In this document: in pieces, positions 25,673 through 34,770 of the stretch
Layout: every line of letters starts with the position of its first letter
How positions within the stretch are numbered: position 1 is the first letter of the stretch
Source: Barnesiella sp. WM24
GTDB lineage: Bacteria; Bacteroidota; Bacteroidia; Bacteroidales; Muribaculaceae
DNA length: 64,000 bases
Reading direction: 5' to 3'
NCBI RefSeq assembly: GCF_004570975.1
Contig: NZ_SPPC01000010.1
Span: 62,001-126,000, forward strand
Program-made: the position numbers and the translations under genes
The notes under the pieces: model-generated
Told to the model about the DNA's origin: nothing
The model's input: only the letters and a program-made list of their open reading frames with translations
Database searches by the model: none

Positions 25673-27442
25673 ATGAAATTTAAAAATATATTTTCCATTA
25701 CGCTTGCCGGACTGGCTCTGACCGCATGTAGCGATGATTTTCTGGAAAACAAACCTCAGGGCCCGCTATCAGAGGCTAACATGAATGACCCGGAGGCAGT
25801 GGACTTGCTTGTAAACGGTGCATATGCCACATTTGGCTGCCGCTATGCCGATTCCAATGACCCGCATCTGTTTCCTGTCACCAACTGGAGTTACGGTGAG
25901 GTGCGCGCCGACAATGCTTACAAAGGTGGCGGTGGCGAGACCGACCTTTGGGAAGTCCATGATATGGAGACGGCTAAGATTCAGCCTAACAACGGTTTTC
26001 TTGACGGCAAGTGGTTTAATGTTTATTGCGGTATTTCCCGATGCAATTCAGCTATCCGCGCGCTTCGCAAGGTTGACGAGAACATAATCAGAGAGAAGAG
26101 CGTCCGCATAGCAGAGATTCGCGTGATTCGCGACCATTGGTATTTCGAGCTTGTGCGACTGTTTAACCGTATTCCTTACATGGATATAGATCTTCCTGAA
26201 AACGAATACCAGTCAGTCCGTAATGACGAGTTCTCCCGGGAGGAACATCTTGCACGTATCGCCGAAGACCTGTTGGATGCGGCAAATGACCTGCCCGACA
26301 CTCAATCGGAAATAGGACGCGTGAATCGCCGCATAGCCCTTGCCTATGCTGCCAAGGTCAAGCTTTATCAGGCTTATGAACAGGATTCTCAGACTAACGC
26401 TGTCATAAATGTCAATAAAGCTCTTCTCCAAGAGGTGGTTGAACTGATTGACCGCGTGCAGGGCTATGACTTGCTTGACGATTTCCAGCAGCTGGATATG
26501 CTTGAATATGAGAACGGTGTTGAATCAGTGTTTGCCATTCAGTTCTCCAAGGATGATGGCTCGGGAAGTGTGGGACGTATCAACTGGAGTATGCTTCTTA
26601 ATTCAATGACAGGTCCCGGCTGCCCCTGGCAGGGAGACGGATTTTTCCTTCCCTCTCAGGACTTGATTAACGCCTATCAGACTGATGCCAACGGTCTGCC
26701 CCTCTTTGACTATCAGGAACGCCCCGACTATGGCGCGGTGGAATTTGACTCTAACGGCGGCTATGCTCTCGGCAATGTAAACGGTAATGTGGATCCGCGT
26801 CTTGATTTTGTGACCGGTCGTCCGACCATCCGCTATAAGACTTATTCAGAGCGTCCTTGTGGGCTCTGGGTGCGTAACAGCGACACTTATGGCTATAACA
26901 ACACCAAACGTTTCTGGCTGTCGCCGGAGTCATCTCAAGCCACTCAGGGATGGCCGTGGGGCGCGTCGGCTCTCAACTGGCAGATAATCCGTTATGCCGA
27001 CTTGTTGCTATACAAGGCTGAGGCTTTGATTGAAATAGGAGGCAATGGACTTGATGAAGCCCGCAACTTGATTAACCGTGTGCGTCAGCGTGCGATGAAC
27101 AGTGATTATGTAAAGGATTTCGATGACCCTTCAAAGGATGCGGCAAACTACAAAATCGGTCTTTATCCTTCGGCAGGATGGACTCAGGACTATGCACGTC
27201 AGGCTCTTCGCACAGAGATGCGTCTTGAAAAGGCTATGGAGGGAGAGCGCTTCTTCGACCTTGTGCGCTGGGGAATCGCCAAGGAAACAATGAACAGGTT
27301 TTTTGCAGCTGAAAAGGACAACAGGGTCTACTATCAGAATGCCACATTTGAAACCGGTGAAGAGTATTTCCCTGTGCCTGTCGCACAGTATAATTTCTCA
27401 GGTGGCATATATGTCCAGAATCCGGGTTATCCCTCATTCTGA
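25673..27442 (+). CDS. SusD-family surface glycan-binding lipoprotein (fructan locus)
   Basis: 589 residues from the ATG at 25673; a TTG nine bases earlier is in frame but less likely. The lipoprotein signal MKFKNIFSITLAGLALTAC is followed by SDD, giving a surface-exposed lipoprotein. The RagB/SusD fold is visible: N-terminal TPR helices (about 40-250) and the closing conserved motif LRTEMRLEKAMEGERFFDLVRWG near residue 515-540. It forms the extracellular lid on the SusC barrel and holds the ligand. No SusE/F-like gene or surface endo-fructanase follows; the next gene is convergent. Confidence 0.93.
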   Translation: MKFKNIFSITLAGLALTACSDDFLENKPQGPLSEANMNDPEAVDLLVNGAYATFGCRYADSNDPHLFPVTNWSYGEVRADNAYKGGGGETDLWEVHDMETAKIQPNNGFLDGKWFNVYCGISRCNSAIRALRKVDENIIREKSVRIAEIRVIRDHWYFELVRLFNRIPYMDIDLPENEYQSVRNDEFSREEHLARIAEDLLDAANDLPDTQSEIGRVNRRIALAYAAKVKLYQAYEQDSQTNAVINVNKALLQEVVELIDRVQGYDLLDDFQQLDMLEYENGVESVFAIQFSKDDGSGSVGRINWSMLLNSMTGPGCPWQGDGFFLPSQDLINAYQTDANGLPLFDYQERPDYGAVEFDSNGGYALGNVNGNVDPRLDFVTGRPTIRYKTYSERPCGLWVRNSDTYGYNNTKRFWLSPESSQATQGWPWGASALNWQIIRYADLLLYKAEALIEIGGNGLDEARNLINRVRQRAMNSDYVKDFDDPSKDAANYKIGLYPSAGWTQDYARQALRTEMRLEKAMEGERFFDLVRWGIAKETMNRFFAAEKDNRVYYQNATFETGEEYFPVPVAQYNFSGGIYVQNPGYPSF

Positions 27443-27515
27443 TTGGATGATGTCGTTATGACATCTCTCCCCACTCTGAACAAAGTGATTGATAATTTTT
27501 ATAATTTATAATAAG

Positions 27516-27548
27516 GATGCTCCGCCACGTATCAGGTGGTGGAGCATC
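27516..27548 (+). terminator. Hairpin after the fructan susD gene
   Basis: A 13-bp stem, GATGCTCCGCCAC with GTGGTGGAGCATC (one G-T pair) and a 7-nt loop, 74 bp past susD. There is no T-run, so its role as a terminator is probable, not certain. Confidence 0.5.
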
Positions 27549-27573
27549 GTGAAATTGCCTCGGTAAATAAATT

Positions 27574-27608
27574 GCATGGCGTATCATGGTTGTCGTGATG
27601 CGCCATGC
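27574..27608 (-). terminator. Hairpin after the second susD gene
   Basis: A 13-bp stem, GCATGGCGTATCA with TGATGCGCCATGC (one G-T pair) and a 9-nt loop, 33 bp past the stop of the leftward susD gene. It is followed on the minus strand by an A/T-rich tail. Two back-to-back hairpins separate the convergent loci. Confidence 0.5.
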
Positions 27609-27640
27609 CTGTGTAAATGGTATTAGATTTTAAAAGTTGC

Positions 27641-29386
27641 TTACCAGCCTTCGTTTTGGGTCAGGTTGGTGTTTCGTTCCATTTCTACAAGTGGTATGGG
27701 CCACATTTCGTGACGTGACTGATAGGAGCGGGTGTACATCAGGTCGCCGAAAATATCGGTCGCATTTTTTACCGACGACTGTAGCAAGCCCCAGCGTTTC
27801 AGGTCCCAGTAGCGCTGTCCTTCACCGGCAAGCTCGTAGGCTCTTTCCCTGCGTATGCGGTCGGCCATCTCTTCCTTGGAGCCGACAGCGAGCCAGGAGT
27901 CGCCGCTGTTCAGTCCGGGCATGCCTACACGCTCGCGCACTTTGTTGACCTCTGTCACCGCCTTGTCTATGTCGCCCGACTCATTGTAGGCCTCGGCAAG
28001 CATGAGCAGGACGTCACCGAGGCGTATCAGCGGAAATTCGTAGGGGGTGCGGTTATATTCGCCCCAGTAGCCGTCAAGGTTGCCTGTCGGAATCCATTTG
28101 CGCCAGAAATATGAGTTCCATCCTTCGGAGTTGCGTATGAATGCCATCGCTTCCATCGGCGCGCCTCCCTTGGTGGGGTCGGCGAGGACAAACTGCTTGT
28201 CCATAGGATTGGAGCCGGCGTCGGTGCCAAGGTAATGGGAGTAGGGGGTGATGACGTTAAGGCAGAGGCGCGGGTCGCGGTTGCGGTAAGCGTCCATCAC
28301 TTTGGTGGTGTCGCAGTCGAGGGTGCTTGTCACGGTAGTGCTGCCCTGGTCGATAGCCACACACATATACTTGCGGCGTAGCTGCGAGTCGCCCTCGTTG
28401 AATCCGGGAAATACATCGTCCCAGTCAAACTGTGATCCGTCAAGATTCTCATACATGTCAACAAGTGTGGTCGACGGCACGATGCGGTTGCTTGCGATAA
28501 GCCGCATCGTGGATTTGTTGCCGAAATAGGATACAATGTCAAGCGCGTAGCCTGCGGTATTGCCGTCGATTGACTGGATGGAAAATATCATCTCCGGGCT
28601 GTGGTTGCCGTTGTAGAGGCGGAACAGCTCGTTGTAGTCGGGGTGCAGTGAATAGCCGTAGTTATTGGTCTTGTTATACACGATTTCTTCAAAGTCGGCG
28701 ATAGCCTTGTCCCACTCTTCGTTGAACAGATATACTTTTCCGCGCAGTGCGTATGCCGCGCCCTTTGTTGCGCGTCCGAGATCGGCGGCGTCCCAGCTTA
28801 CCGGCAGCTTTTCAATGGCTTCGGTGAGGTCGTCGATGATATGGCCGCGCAGTTCCTCGGCTGAGCATCGCGGCGACTTCAGGTTGGAAAACTCCTCGTT
28901 TATGTCGCAGCTCTCGTCGTAATAGGGCACTCCTCCCCAGCAGTTTAGCATACGGAAATATGCCATCGCTCTCAGAAACTTTGCCTCGCCGGTCACCCGG
29001 TCGATGGTCTCGCTGCTTATGGGCATGTCTTTTACATTGCGGATGACAGTGTTGGAGCGGTGAACAAGCTCGTAAAGATATTGCCAATGGTTCTGGACGC
29101 CGCTGCTGTTGGAGGCAAACGAGGTGCCGCGTGAGATGTCGGCAAGCGGCGAGGTGCCGTCGGCAAGGTCGCTGCACATGTCAAATGTAAACTCAAGCCC
29201 GAAACACCATGATGATTTCATGGCGGCATACATTCCTACTGCTGCCTGTCGGGCATGGTCTTCGGTCTGCCAGAATACCTGTCCCGACATCTGGTCGCCG
29301 GGTATATAGTCAAGACTTTCGCATCCTGTGGCGGCTATGGTGACGGCAAGGATGCCTGCGATGTATTTAAGTTTCATGTCGGTCAT
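27641..29386 (-). CDS. SusD-family surface glycan-binding lipoprotein (second pair)
   Basis: 581 residues from the ATG at 29386; an alternative ATG at 29377 gives a tighter lipoprotein signal (MKLKYIAGILAVTIAATGC). The RagB/SusD fold is recognised by WQYLYELVHRSNTVIRNVKD, the TPR-like segment GKVYLFNEEWDKAIADFEEI and the conserved C-terminal ADRIRRERAYELAGEGQRYWDLKRWG. It lies 3 bp after the partner susC gene. No glycoside hydrolase, regulator or SusE-like gene accompanies the pair, so the ligand cannot be inferred. Confidence 0.92.
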   Translation of the reverse strand: MTDMKLKYIAGILAVTIAATGCESLDYIPGDQMSGQVFWQTEDHARQAAVGMYAAMKSSWCFGLEFTFDMCSDLADGTSPLADISRGTSFASNSSGVQNHWQYLYELVHRSNTVIRNVKDMPISSETIDRVTGEAKFLRAMAYFRMLNCWGGVPYYDESCDINEEFSNLKSPRCSAEELRGHIIDDLTEAIEKLPVSWDAADLGRATKGAAYALRGKVYLFNEEWDKAIADFEEIVYNKTNNYGYSLHPDYNELFRLYNGNHSPEMIFSIQSIDGNTAGYALDIVSYFGNKSTMRLIASNRIVPSTTLVDMYENLDGSQFDWDDVFPGFNEGDSQLRRKYMCVAIDQGSTTVTSTLDCDTTKVMDAYRNRDPRLCLNVITPYSHYLGTDAGSNPMDKQFVLADPTKGGAPMEAMAFIRNSEGWNSYFWRKWIPTGNLDGYWGEYNRTPYEFPLIRLGDVLLMLAEAYNESGDIDKAVTEVNKVRERVGMPGLNSGDSWLAVGSKEEMADRIRRERAYELAGEGQRYWDLKRWGLLQSSVKNATDIFGDLMYTRSYQSRHEMWPIPLVEMERNTNLTQNEGW

Positions 29387-29389
29387 TGT

Positions 29390-32300
29390 TTAGAAAGAGA
29401 TGTTTAATCCGATTGAATACTGGCGTACGGTAGGATAGCCTACATTTGCGCCCACTTCCGGGTCGAGCCCCAGAAACTTGGTGATTGTAAACAGATTGTC
29501 GATACTTGCATATACTTTCAGGCTTTCGACAAAGAATTTTTTAGTGATGTCGGAGGGTATTGTGTAGCCCAATTGTATATTCTTGCAGCGTAGATACGCG
29601 GCATTGTGTACAAAGGCGTCGCTTGCCACATTGTTTTTGCTGTTGGCGTTGTTGCGGAGTATCGGATATTTGGAGTTGTAGGGATTCTCCGGTGTCCAGG
29701 CGTTGTCGGTTATGTCTTTTATCAGTGACTGCCCCATGACGGTGACAAAGCGGAATGCCTGATTGTTGTAATATACCTGATGGTTGCCTACACCCTGAAA
29801 CAGGATGCTGAAATCAAAGTTGTTCCAGCTTGCGCCGAGGTTGGCTCCGTAGCTGAGTCTCGGGACTGTGCCGTGGCCTATCTCTACGCGGTCGTTGGTG
29901 TCGAGTTTGCCGTCGCCGTTGGCGTCGCGGAAGAGGAAGTCGCCCAGTTCGGGACGCTGGTAAGTGGCGAAGTAATCAGGATTCTTGTCGACAAGCGACT
30001 GCACGTAGTCGAGGTCGGCCTGGTCGCGTACGATACGGTCGACCGTTATTACATAGAGCTGATTGATGGGCTTGCCTTCCTGGGTCTTGTAGACATCGTT
30101 GATTGACGCCACGTCGCCCTGGAACTTGGTCACCTTGTTATTGACAAAGCCGAGATTCACGCCTATGTTGTAAGACACTTTTCCTATGCGGTCGTTCCAG
30201 TGCAGGTCGACTTCAAATCCCTTGTTGTTGACCTCTCCGGCGTTCTGGTTGGGGACAGTGCTTGTGCCGTGTTCAAGCGGTGCGGGCAGAGAGATAAGTA
30301 TGCCCTTGGTGTTTTTGTTATACAGGTCGATTGTACCGCTCAGGCGGCTGTTGAACAGGGCGAAATCAAGACCGATATTGGTCATGTAGGTTTTTTCCCA
30401 TGTAAGGTCGGGGTTGGCAAGTACGGTCTGGGCGAGTCCGCCGGTGATGTTTCCGTTAAGAATATAGTTGGCAGTGGCAAACAGGCTCTGATACATGTAG
30501 TAGCTTGTAGTCGCGTTATTGCCCAGTGAGCCGTAGGAGGCGCGCAGCTTCAGCTGGTCGAGCCATCCCGCCGAGGCTTCCATGAATTTTTCCTGCGACA
30601 CTCGCCAGCCTACCGATACGGAGGGGAAATATCCCCAGCGTTTGTCGGGCGCGAATTTTGAAGAGCCGTCGGCGCGGAGGTTTGCCTCAAGCAGATACCT
30701 GTTGTCCCAGTTGAGGTTGATGCGTCCGAAATAGGAGCGCATTGCCCACTCGTTGTAATTTCCGGTGATATTGCCGTTGGTGGTTCCGGCGTCAATTGCT
30801 CCCAGTGACGGGTCTACGAGGTCATATTTGATAAAGAAGTCGGTGTCATATTTGTTATACTCCTGGCTCATGCCGGCAAGCACCGATGCCTGCAGGCGGC
30901 TCACGCTGAAATCATAGTTTGCCGTCACTTCCGATGACCGGTAAGTGTTTTTGTAATTGTAGCGGCGTATGTAGGTGCGCACTTTTCCTTCACGAAGCAA
31001 TACGGGACCGTCGAGAGTGAAACGATACAGGTTGCGGTCGGTCAGGTGATGCTCTATGTTGCGTTCCCAGTAGTTGTAGGCAAATGACCCTTGTATTGTC
31101 AGTCCTTTGACAGGGGTGAGGCGCGCGTTCAGCTTGATTACCGACCTCTTGGTCTTAGTCGGGTATTTGGTGTCGTAAAACCATTGGCGACGGTAAGGGT
31201 TGAAGTTGCTTACGTTTTCTTCCTCCGGGTTTTGTACACCGCCATATAGCCCTGTGGCGGGGTCGTAGAGTGTCATTCCCGGCACGGTGTTGAACGCTCC
31301 CGAACCGAATATCACGTCGCCGCCTGCCGCTGCGTTTTCCGACGACGGGTTGTTTTTGTCAATGTAGCCGAATATGTTGGTTCCCACGCTCAGCCAGGGC
31401 TTTATCTTCACTTCGAGGTTGGAGCGCAGTTGATAGCGCTGATAATCGGTATAGTAAATCATGCCCGGATTGTTGACATATCCAAGCGTGATGTTGTATC
31501 TTACTCTTCTGGAGCCGCCGGTGATTGAAAGGTTGTGGTTCTGCACGACCGACGGGTTGCGGTAGATATGGTCCTGCCAGTCGGTGTTGGGGTAGACTGT
31601 CGGGTTTTTGCCGCCATCATTGCGCCATTCGTCAATCTTGCCTTGGGAAAAGCGCGGGGCCTGTCCGTTGGCTATCAGTCCCGCATTCTGAATCTCCATG
31701 AAGTCGGCATAATCGGTCACAAGGTTTAACCGCTTGGCGACTGTCTCAAATGATACATTGCCGCTGTAGGTGACCCTTGGTGCGCGCTCGGCTCCCTGGC
31801 GGGTTGTGACAAGGATTACACCGTTGGCGGCGCGTGAGCCGTAGATTGCAGCCGAGGCCGCGTCTTTGAGGATTGAGATGCTTTCGATGTCCTGCGGGTT
31901 GATGTCGCTGATGGCTATGCCGGTCATTCCGTCGACCACTACGAGCGGGGCGGCGTTGTTGAGGGTGCCTTGACCTCTGACAAGTATGCTCTGCGATTCA
32001 TAACCCGGAGTGTTTCCACCGGAGTTAGTCACGGTAAGTCCGGCAGCGAGTCCGGCGAGTGCGCTTGTGGCATTTGTCAGCGGACGGTCAGACAGCGCGT
32101 TGCTGCTTATTGATGACACGGCGCCTGTGAGATCGACCTTCTTTTGAGTGGCATAGCCTACGACCACAACCTCGTCAAGCTGTGACATGTCGGGCTTCAG
32201 GACTACGCGGTAAGACTGCTCTCCATTTGTAAGTTTAATCGTCTCGTCGTCATAGCCGAGATATTCCACTTTCAGCGTCTCGTCGCCATTGAGTCCCGGG

Positions 32301-32533
32301 ATTGAAAAAAGTCCGTTGGAATCGCTTACGGCAATAATATCGTTACTGCCTTTGAGAGATATGTTAGCTCCGATTACGGGCTCTCCCGATTCGTCAATTA
32401 CCGTTCCTGTGACGACGGCAGGGTTGGCGCTTGCTTCGGTTCTCACCGAATCGCCTGATTCATTGATTGTGCCGGAAAAAGCAACCGGGGTTCCGGCAAG
32501 CAACATGAATGGAAGAAGTAAGTAATGCCTCAT
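29390..32533 (-). CDS. SusC-family TonB-dependent outer membrane transporter (second pair)
   Basis: 1047 residues. The signal peptide is about 1-20. A carboxypeptidase-regulatory-like domain (about 40-115) contains GEPVIGANISLKG. The TonB-box-like segment is DEVVVVGYATQKKVDLTGAV, the plug has APLVVVDGMTGIAI and SAAIYGSRAANGVILVTT, and the barrel ends SIGLNISF. It pairs with the SusD gene 3 bp downstream. There is a 191-bp upstream gap (32534-32724) without a consensus promoter or a copy of the fructan operator. No dedicated sensor, ECF sigma or anti-sigma gene lies beside it. Confidence 0.94.
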   Translation of the reverse strand: MRHYLLLPFMLLAGTPVAFSGTINESGDSVRTEASANPAVVTGTVIDESGEPVIGANISLKGSNDIIAVSDSNGLFSIPGLNGDETLKVEYLGYDDETIKLTNGEQSYRVVLKPDMSQLDEVVVVGYATQKKVDLTGAVSSISSNALSDRPLTNATSALAGLAAGLTVTNSGGNTPGYESQSILVRGQGTLNNAAPLVVVDGMTGIAISDINPQDIESISILKDAASAAIYGSRAANGVILVTTRQGAERAPRVTYSGNVSFETVAKRLNLVTDYADFMEIQNAGLIANGQAPRFSQGKIDEWRNDGGKNPTVYPNTDWQDHIYRNPSVVQNHNLSITGGSRRVRYNITLGYVNNPGMIYYTDYQRYQLRSNLEVKIKPWLSVGTNIFGYIDKNNPSSENAAAGGDVIFGSGAFNTVPGMTLYDPATGLYGGVQNPEEENVSNFNPYRRQWFYDTKYPTKTKRSVIKLNARLTPVKGLTIQGSFAYNYWERNIEHHLTDRNLYRFTLDGPVLLREGKVRTYIRRYNYKNTYRSSEVTANYDFSVSRLQASVLAGMSQEYNKYDTDFFIKYDLVDPSLGAIDAGTTNGNITGNYNEWAMRSYFGRINLNWDNRYLLEANLRADGSSKFAPDKRWGYFPSVSVGWRVSQEKFMEASAGWLDQLKLRASYGSLGNNATTSYYMYQSLFATANYILNGNITGGLAQTVLANPDLTWEKTYMTNIGLDFALFNSRLSGTIDLYNKNTKGILISLPAPLEHGTSTVPNQNAGEVNNKGFEVDLHWNDRIGKVSYNIGVNLGFVNNKVTKFQGDVASINDVYKTQEGKPINQLYVITVDRIVRDQADLDYVQSLVDKNPDYFATYQRPELGDFLFRDANGDGKLDTNDRVEIGHGTVPRLSYGANLGASWNNFDFSILFQGVGNHQVYYNNQAFRFVTVMGQSLIKDITDNAWTPENPYNSKYPILRNNANSKNNVASDAFVHNAAYLRCKNIQLGYTIPSDITKKFFVESLKVYASIDNLFTITKFLGLDPEVGANVGYPTVRQYSIGLNISF

Positions 32534-32724
32534 TTAAGTTTATTGTCAAATTTTTTGGTAAATTTAGCGCAGCGAGCATTACACTCAAACTAATCGTAAA
32601 TAAACACCTTGTTTTTGATAATAAACGTAAAAATACAGCGAAAAGATTAAATTAAGTTAATTGTTTTCCGGAAATGTCTGTCATTCAGCGTGCAACCGTT
32701 AATCTTTATTGTCAAGACGGGGTA

Positions 32725-33588
32725 TTAATCGGTCTGGATTACAAGATGATTGGACAGGCTCCAGAACACGTCGGGGTCTTCGATTTCCAATACTTTCCTG
32801 CCGTTGACGTCAACTATCTCATATGACTCTTCAGGGTGGTTGGTGAGTATTTTGGGCTTACGTGAATTTAGCGGCACGGTGGTAAGTGTGCGCTTATCGG
32901 CTGTAATGAAGAAGTTTTTGTCAAAGTTGCCTTTTAGCAGCTTGGTCTTTCTGAGAAATCCCGACTTTATTATGTTATGGCTGTTCAGCTCGTCTTTCCC
33001 CGCGATTATGTAGTAGCAGGTGTTTAGCTCGTTCTCAAGCTGGATGGATGTCTCCTTTGCTGCGTCGAGCTCGTCTGATACGTGTGCCACAGTAGAGTTT
33101 AGCGAGTCTACAGTGTTATTGAGTGTGCCTATGTGTTCGTTTGCCGACGAAAGCTGCTGCCTTAGTGATTCGATTTCCTTAAACTGGGAGTCAATCTGGA
33201 TTCTTAGAGCATTGATTGTCTCGGTCAGTTCCTTGTTGTTGATGGTAGAGTTTTGCAGACTCGACTCAAGGTCGTCAAGTTGCCGGCGCCTCTGTTGTAT
33301 CTGGCGTTTTATGGCGTTGATGTCGGCAAGGATTTTTTTCCGTTGACCGGTTGTCTCCTGCGGATTTGACGCCGCTATTGTCATGACTTTTTCAAGCTGC
33401 TTGATCTGCTCCATGCCCTCCGAGATTTCTTTGACCAGGGAAAGCAGACTGTCGCGTTCGGCAAGGGCTGTGGCAAGCTCCTGCTTTGACACTTCCATCA
33501 GCGATTGCGATTCTTTTTCAGGTGTTACCGTGCAGGAAATGAGCTGGGTCGACAGTGTAAGCACTGTGATTAGATGTCTTGTGGTCAT
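32725..33588 (-). CDS. Coiled-coil lipoprotein, resembling the Cbp1 collagen-binding adhesin family
   Basis: 287 residues. The lipoprotein signal ends LISC (Cys19). Residues about 35-185 form an almost uninterrupted coiled coil rich in Q, E, K and N with heptad leucines. The last 100 residues are a compact domain with NTCYYIIAGKDELNSHNIIK, LLKGNFDKNFFITADKRTLTTVPL and VFWSLSNHLVIQ. From memory this C-terminal pattern matches Bacteroidales proteins annotated as the Cbp1 collagen-binding family. That identity is moderately sure; binding of collagen by this protein is not shown. It is divergent from the LytS/LytTR pair. Confidence 0.6.
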   Translation of the reverse strand: MTTRHLITVLTLSTQLISCTVTPEKESQSLMEVSKQELATALAERDSLLSLVKEISEGMEQIKQLEKVMTIAASNPQETTGQRKKILADINAIKRQIQQRRRQLDDLESSLQNSTINNKELTETINALRIQIDSQFKEIESLRQQLSSANEHIGTLNNTVDSLNSTVAHVSDELDAAKETSIQLENELNTCYYIIAGKDELNSHNIIKSGFLRKTKLLKGNFDKNFFITADKRTLTTVPLNSRKPKILTNHPEESYEIVDVNGRKVLEIEDPDVFWSLSNHLVIQTD

Positions 33589-33611
33589 GTTTTGTGAGGT
33601 TTATTTCTCCT

Positions 33612-33643
33612 CAAAATTACTAAATGGGATGTCAATCATGCAA
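33612..33643 (-). promoter_or_regulatory. Promoter of the coiled-coil lipoprotein gene
   Basis: On the minus strand, TTG (33643-33641), a 21-bp spacer, then TAATTTTG (33619-33612). The start is predicted near 33608, with a leader of about 19 nt. Confidence 0.6.
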
Positions 33644-33693
33644 GAGATGTAAATAAACTGTAATAAAGTGTCAATGAGTGAGTCGGCCCATGA

Positions 33694-33725
33694 TTTGTCA
33701 AAATTATAAAGATTCAGTAAATTTG
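33694..33725 (+). promoter_or_regulatory. Promoter of the LytS-type kinase gene (leaderless)
   Basis: TTTG at 33694-33697, a 20-bp spacer and TAAATTTG at 33718-33725: a perfect consensus. Placing the -7 box at -11 to -4 puts +1 at about 33729, one base before the ATG at 33730. Confidence 0.75.
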
Positions 33726-33729
33726 TGAC

Positions 33730-34758
33730 ATGAAGTCGTTGGAACACAAGACAGGGCTTATCTTTGACCTGTTTTTCTGCATAGTATTCATGCCCCTGCT
33801 TGCCGTGGTGGGGCCGGCGCGTTATTGGTGGAGCAGTTTCCCCGTGTTTGCCGTGCTGGCGGTCTCTTATCTTTATGGCTGTTATTTTGCCACCAAGCGT
33901 CTTGACCTGCCTAAGCTCATACTGTCGAAGTCATATTATAAGATTTCGGTGATAACACTGGTGTTTCTGGTGCTGACTTATCTCCTTACATTGTATCCTC
34001 TGCCGGAGGTGGATTTTGTGATTCCGTCGATGAGTGAATATCAGACACGTGTCAGAAATTATAATGTGGCGATAAGTCTGTGGTTCATGTTCTCGATAGT
34101 GATATGCTACTCGCTGACAATCTCGTTTGTAAAAGAGCTGTATGAACGGATGCTGTTGCAGAATATCGCCGAAAACCAGCGTAACAAGGCTGAGCTTGCC
34201 GCGTTTAAGGCGCAGATAAGCCCTCATTTCCTTTTTAACACGCTCAACTCGCTTTACAGCCTTGTGATCGGCACATCGCCGAAGGCTGAAGACGCGTTCA
34301 TAAAGTTTACCGAATTGTTGAAATATTCTTATGTGACCACCGGCAACGAGTATGTCGCCTTGTCAGATGAAATATCCTATATACAGAATTATATCGACTT
34401 GCAGCTTATAAGGCTTGACAGCCACACAAAGGTGGAGTGGACATGCTCCGTTGACAATGAGGAGACGCTTATCCCTCCCATGATTTTTCTCACCTTTGTC
34501 GAAAACGCCTTCAAGTATGGCGCTTCTACAAGTCGCGACTGCACGATTTACATTGATTTAAGATTAAGCGGAGGTGAGCTTACTTTTACTACCGAGAATA
34601 TGGTGCTTCGTCACAGGGATGAATTCCGCAAGGAGATGCCTGTCGGGCTGGAGAACTGTAAGAGCCGTCTGGCAGGACTGTTTCCGGGCAAACACAGCCT
34701 GACGACTACCGACGACAATTCGATTTTCAAAGTTTCGCTTACCATCGATTTGAATTAA
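33730..34758 (+). CDS. LytS/YehU-family sensor histidine kinase
   Basis: 342 residues. Four membrane segments (about 12-30, 36-53, 72-90, 112-134) are followed by a short coiled linker and the His_kinase domain ISPHFLFNTLNSLYSL with phospho-accepting His166. The ATPase part has IPPMIFLTFVENAFKYG and a G-box VGLENCKSRL. It should autophosphorylate and pass phosphate to the LytTR regulator 12 bp downstream. The signal is unknown; there is no periplasmic sensor domain of note. The start codon is fixed by the promoter lying immediately before it. Confidence 0.92.
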   Translation: MKSLEHKTGLIFDLFFCIVFMPLLAVVGPARYWWSSFPVFAVLAVSYLYGCYFATKRLDLPKLILSKSYYKISVITLVFLVLTYLLTLYPLPEVDFVIPSMSEYQTRVRNYNVAISLWFMFSIVICYSLTISFVKELYERMLLQNIAENQRNKAELAAFKAQISPHFLFNTLNSLYSLVIGTSPKAEDAFIKFTELLKYSYVTTGNEYVALSDEISYIQNYIDLQLIRLDSHTKVEWTCSVDNEETLIPPMIFLTFVENAFKYGASTSRDCTIYIDLRLSGGELTFTTENMVLRHRDEFRKEMPVGLENCKSRLAGLFPGKHSLTTTDDNSIFKVSLTIDLN

Positions 34759-34770
34759 AAAGGTTTACTT

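Noticed and set aside
32600-32640. A TTTTTGATA stretch upstream of the second susC, resembling part of the fructan operator
   Set aside because: Only the TTTTGATA part matches, it is in the opposite orientation to the gene, and neither AAAAATCG nor the fixed spacing to a -7 box is present.
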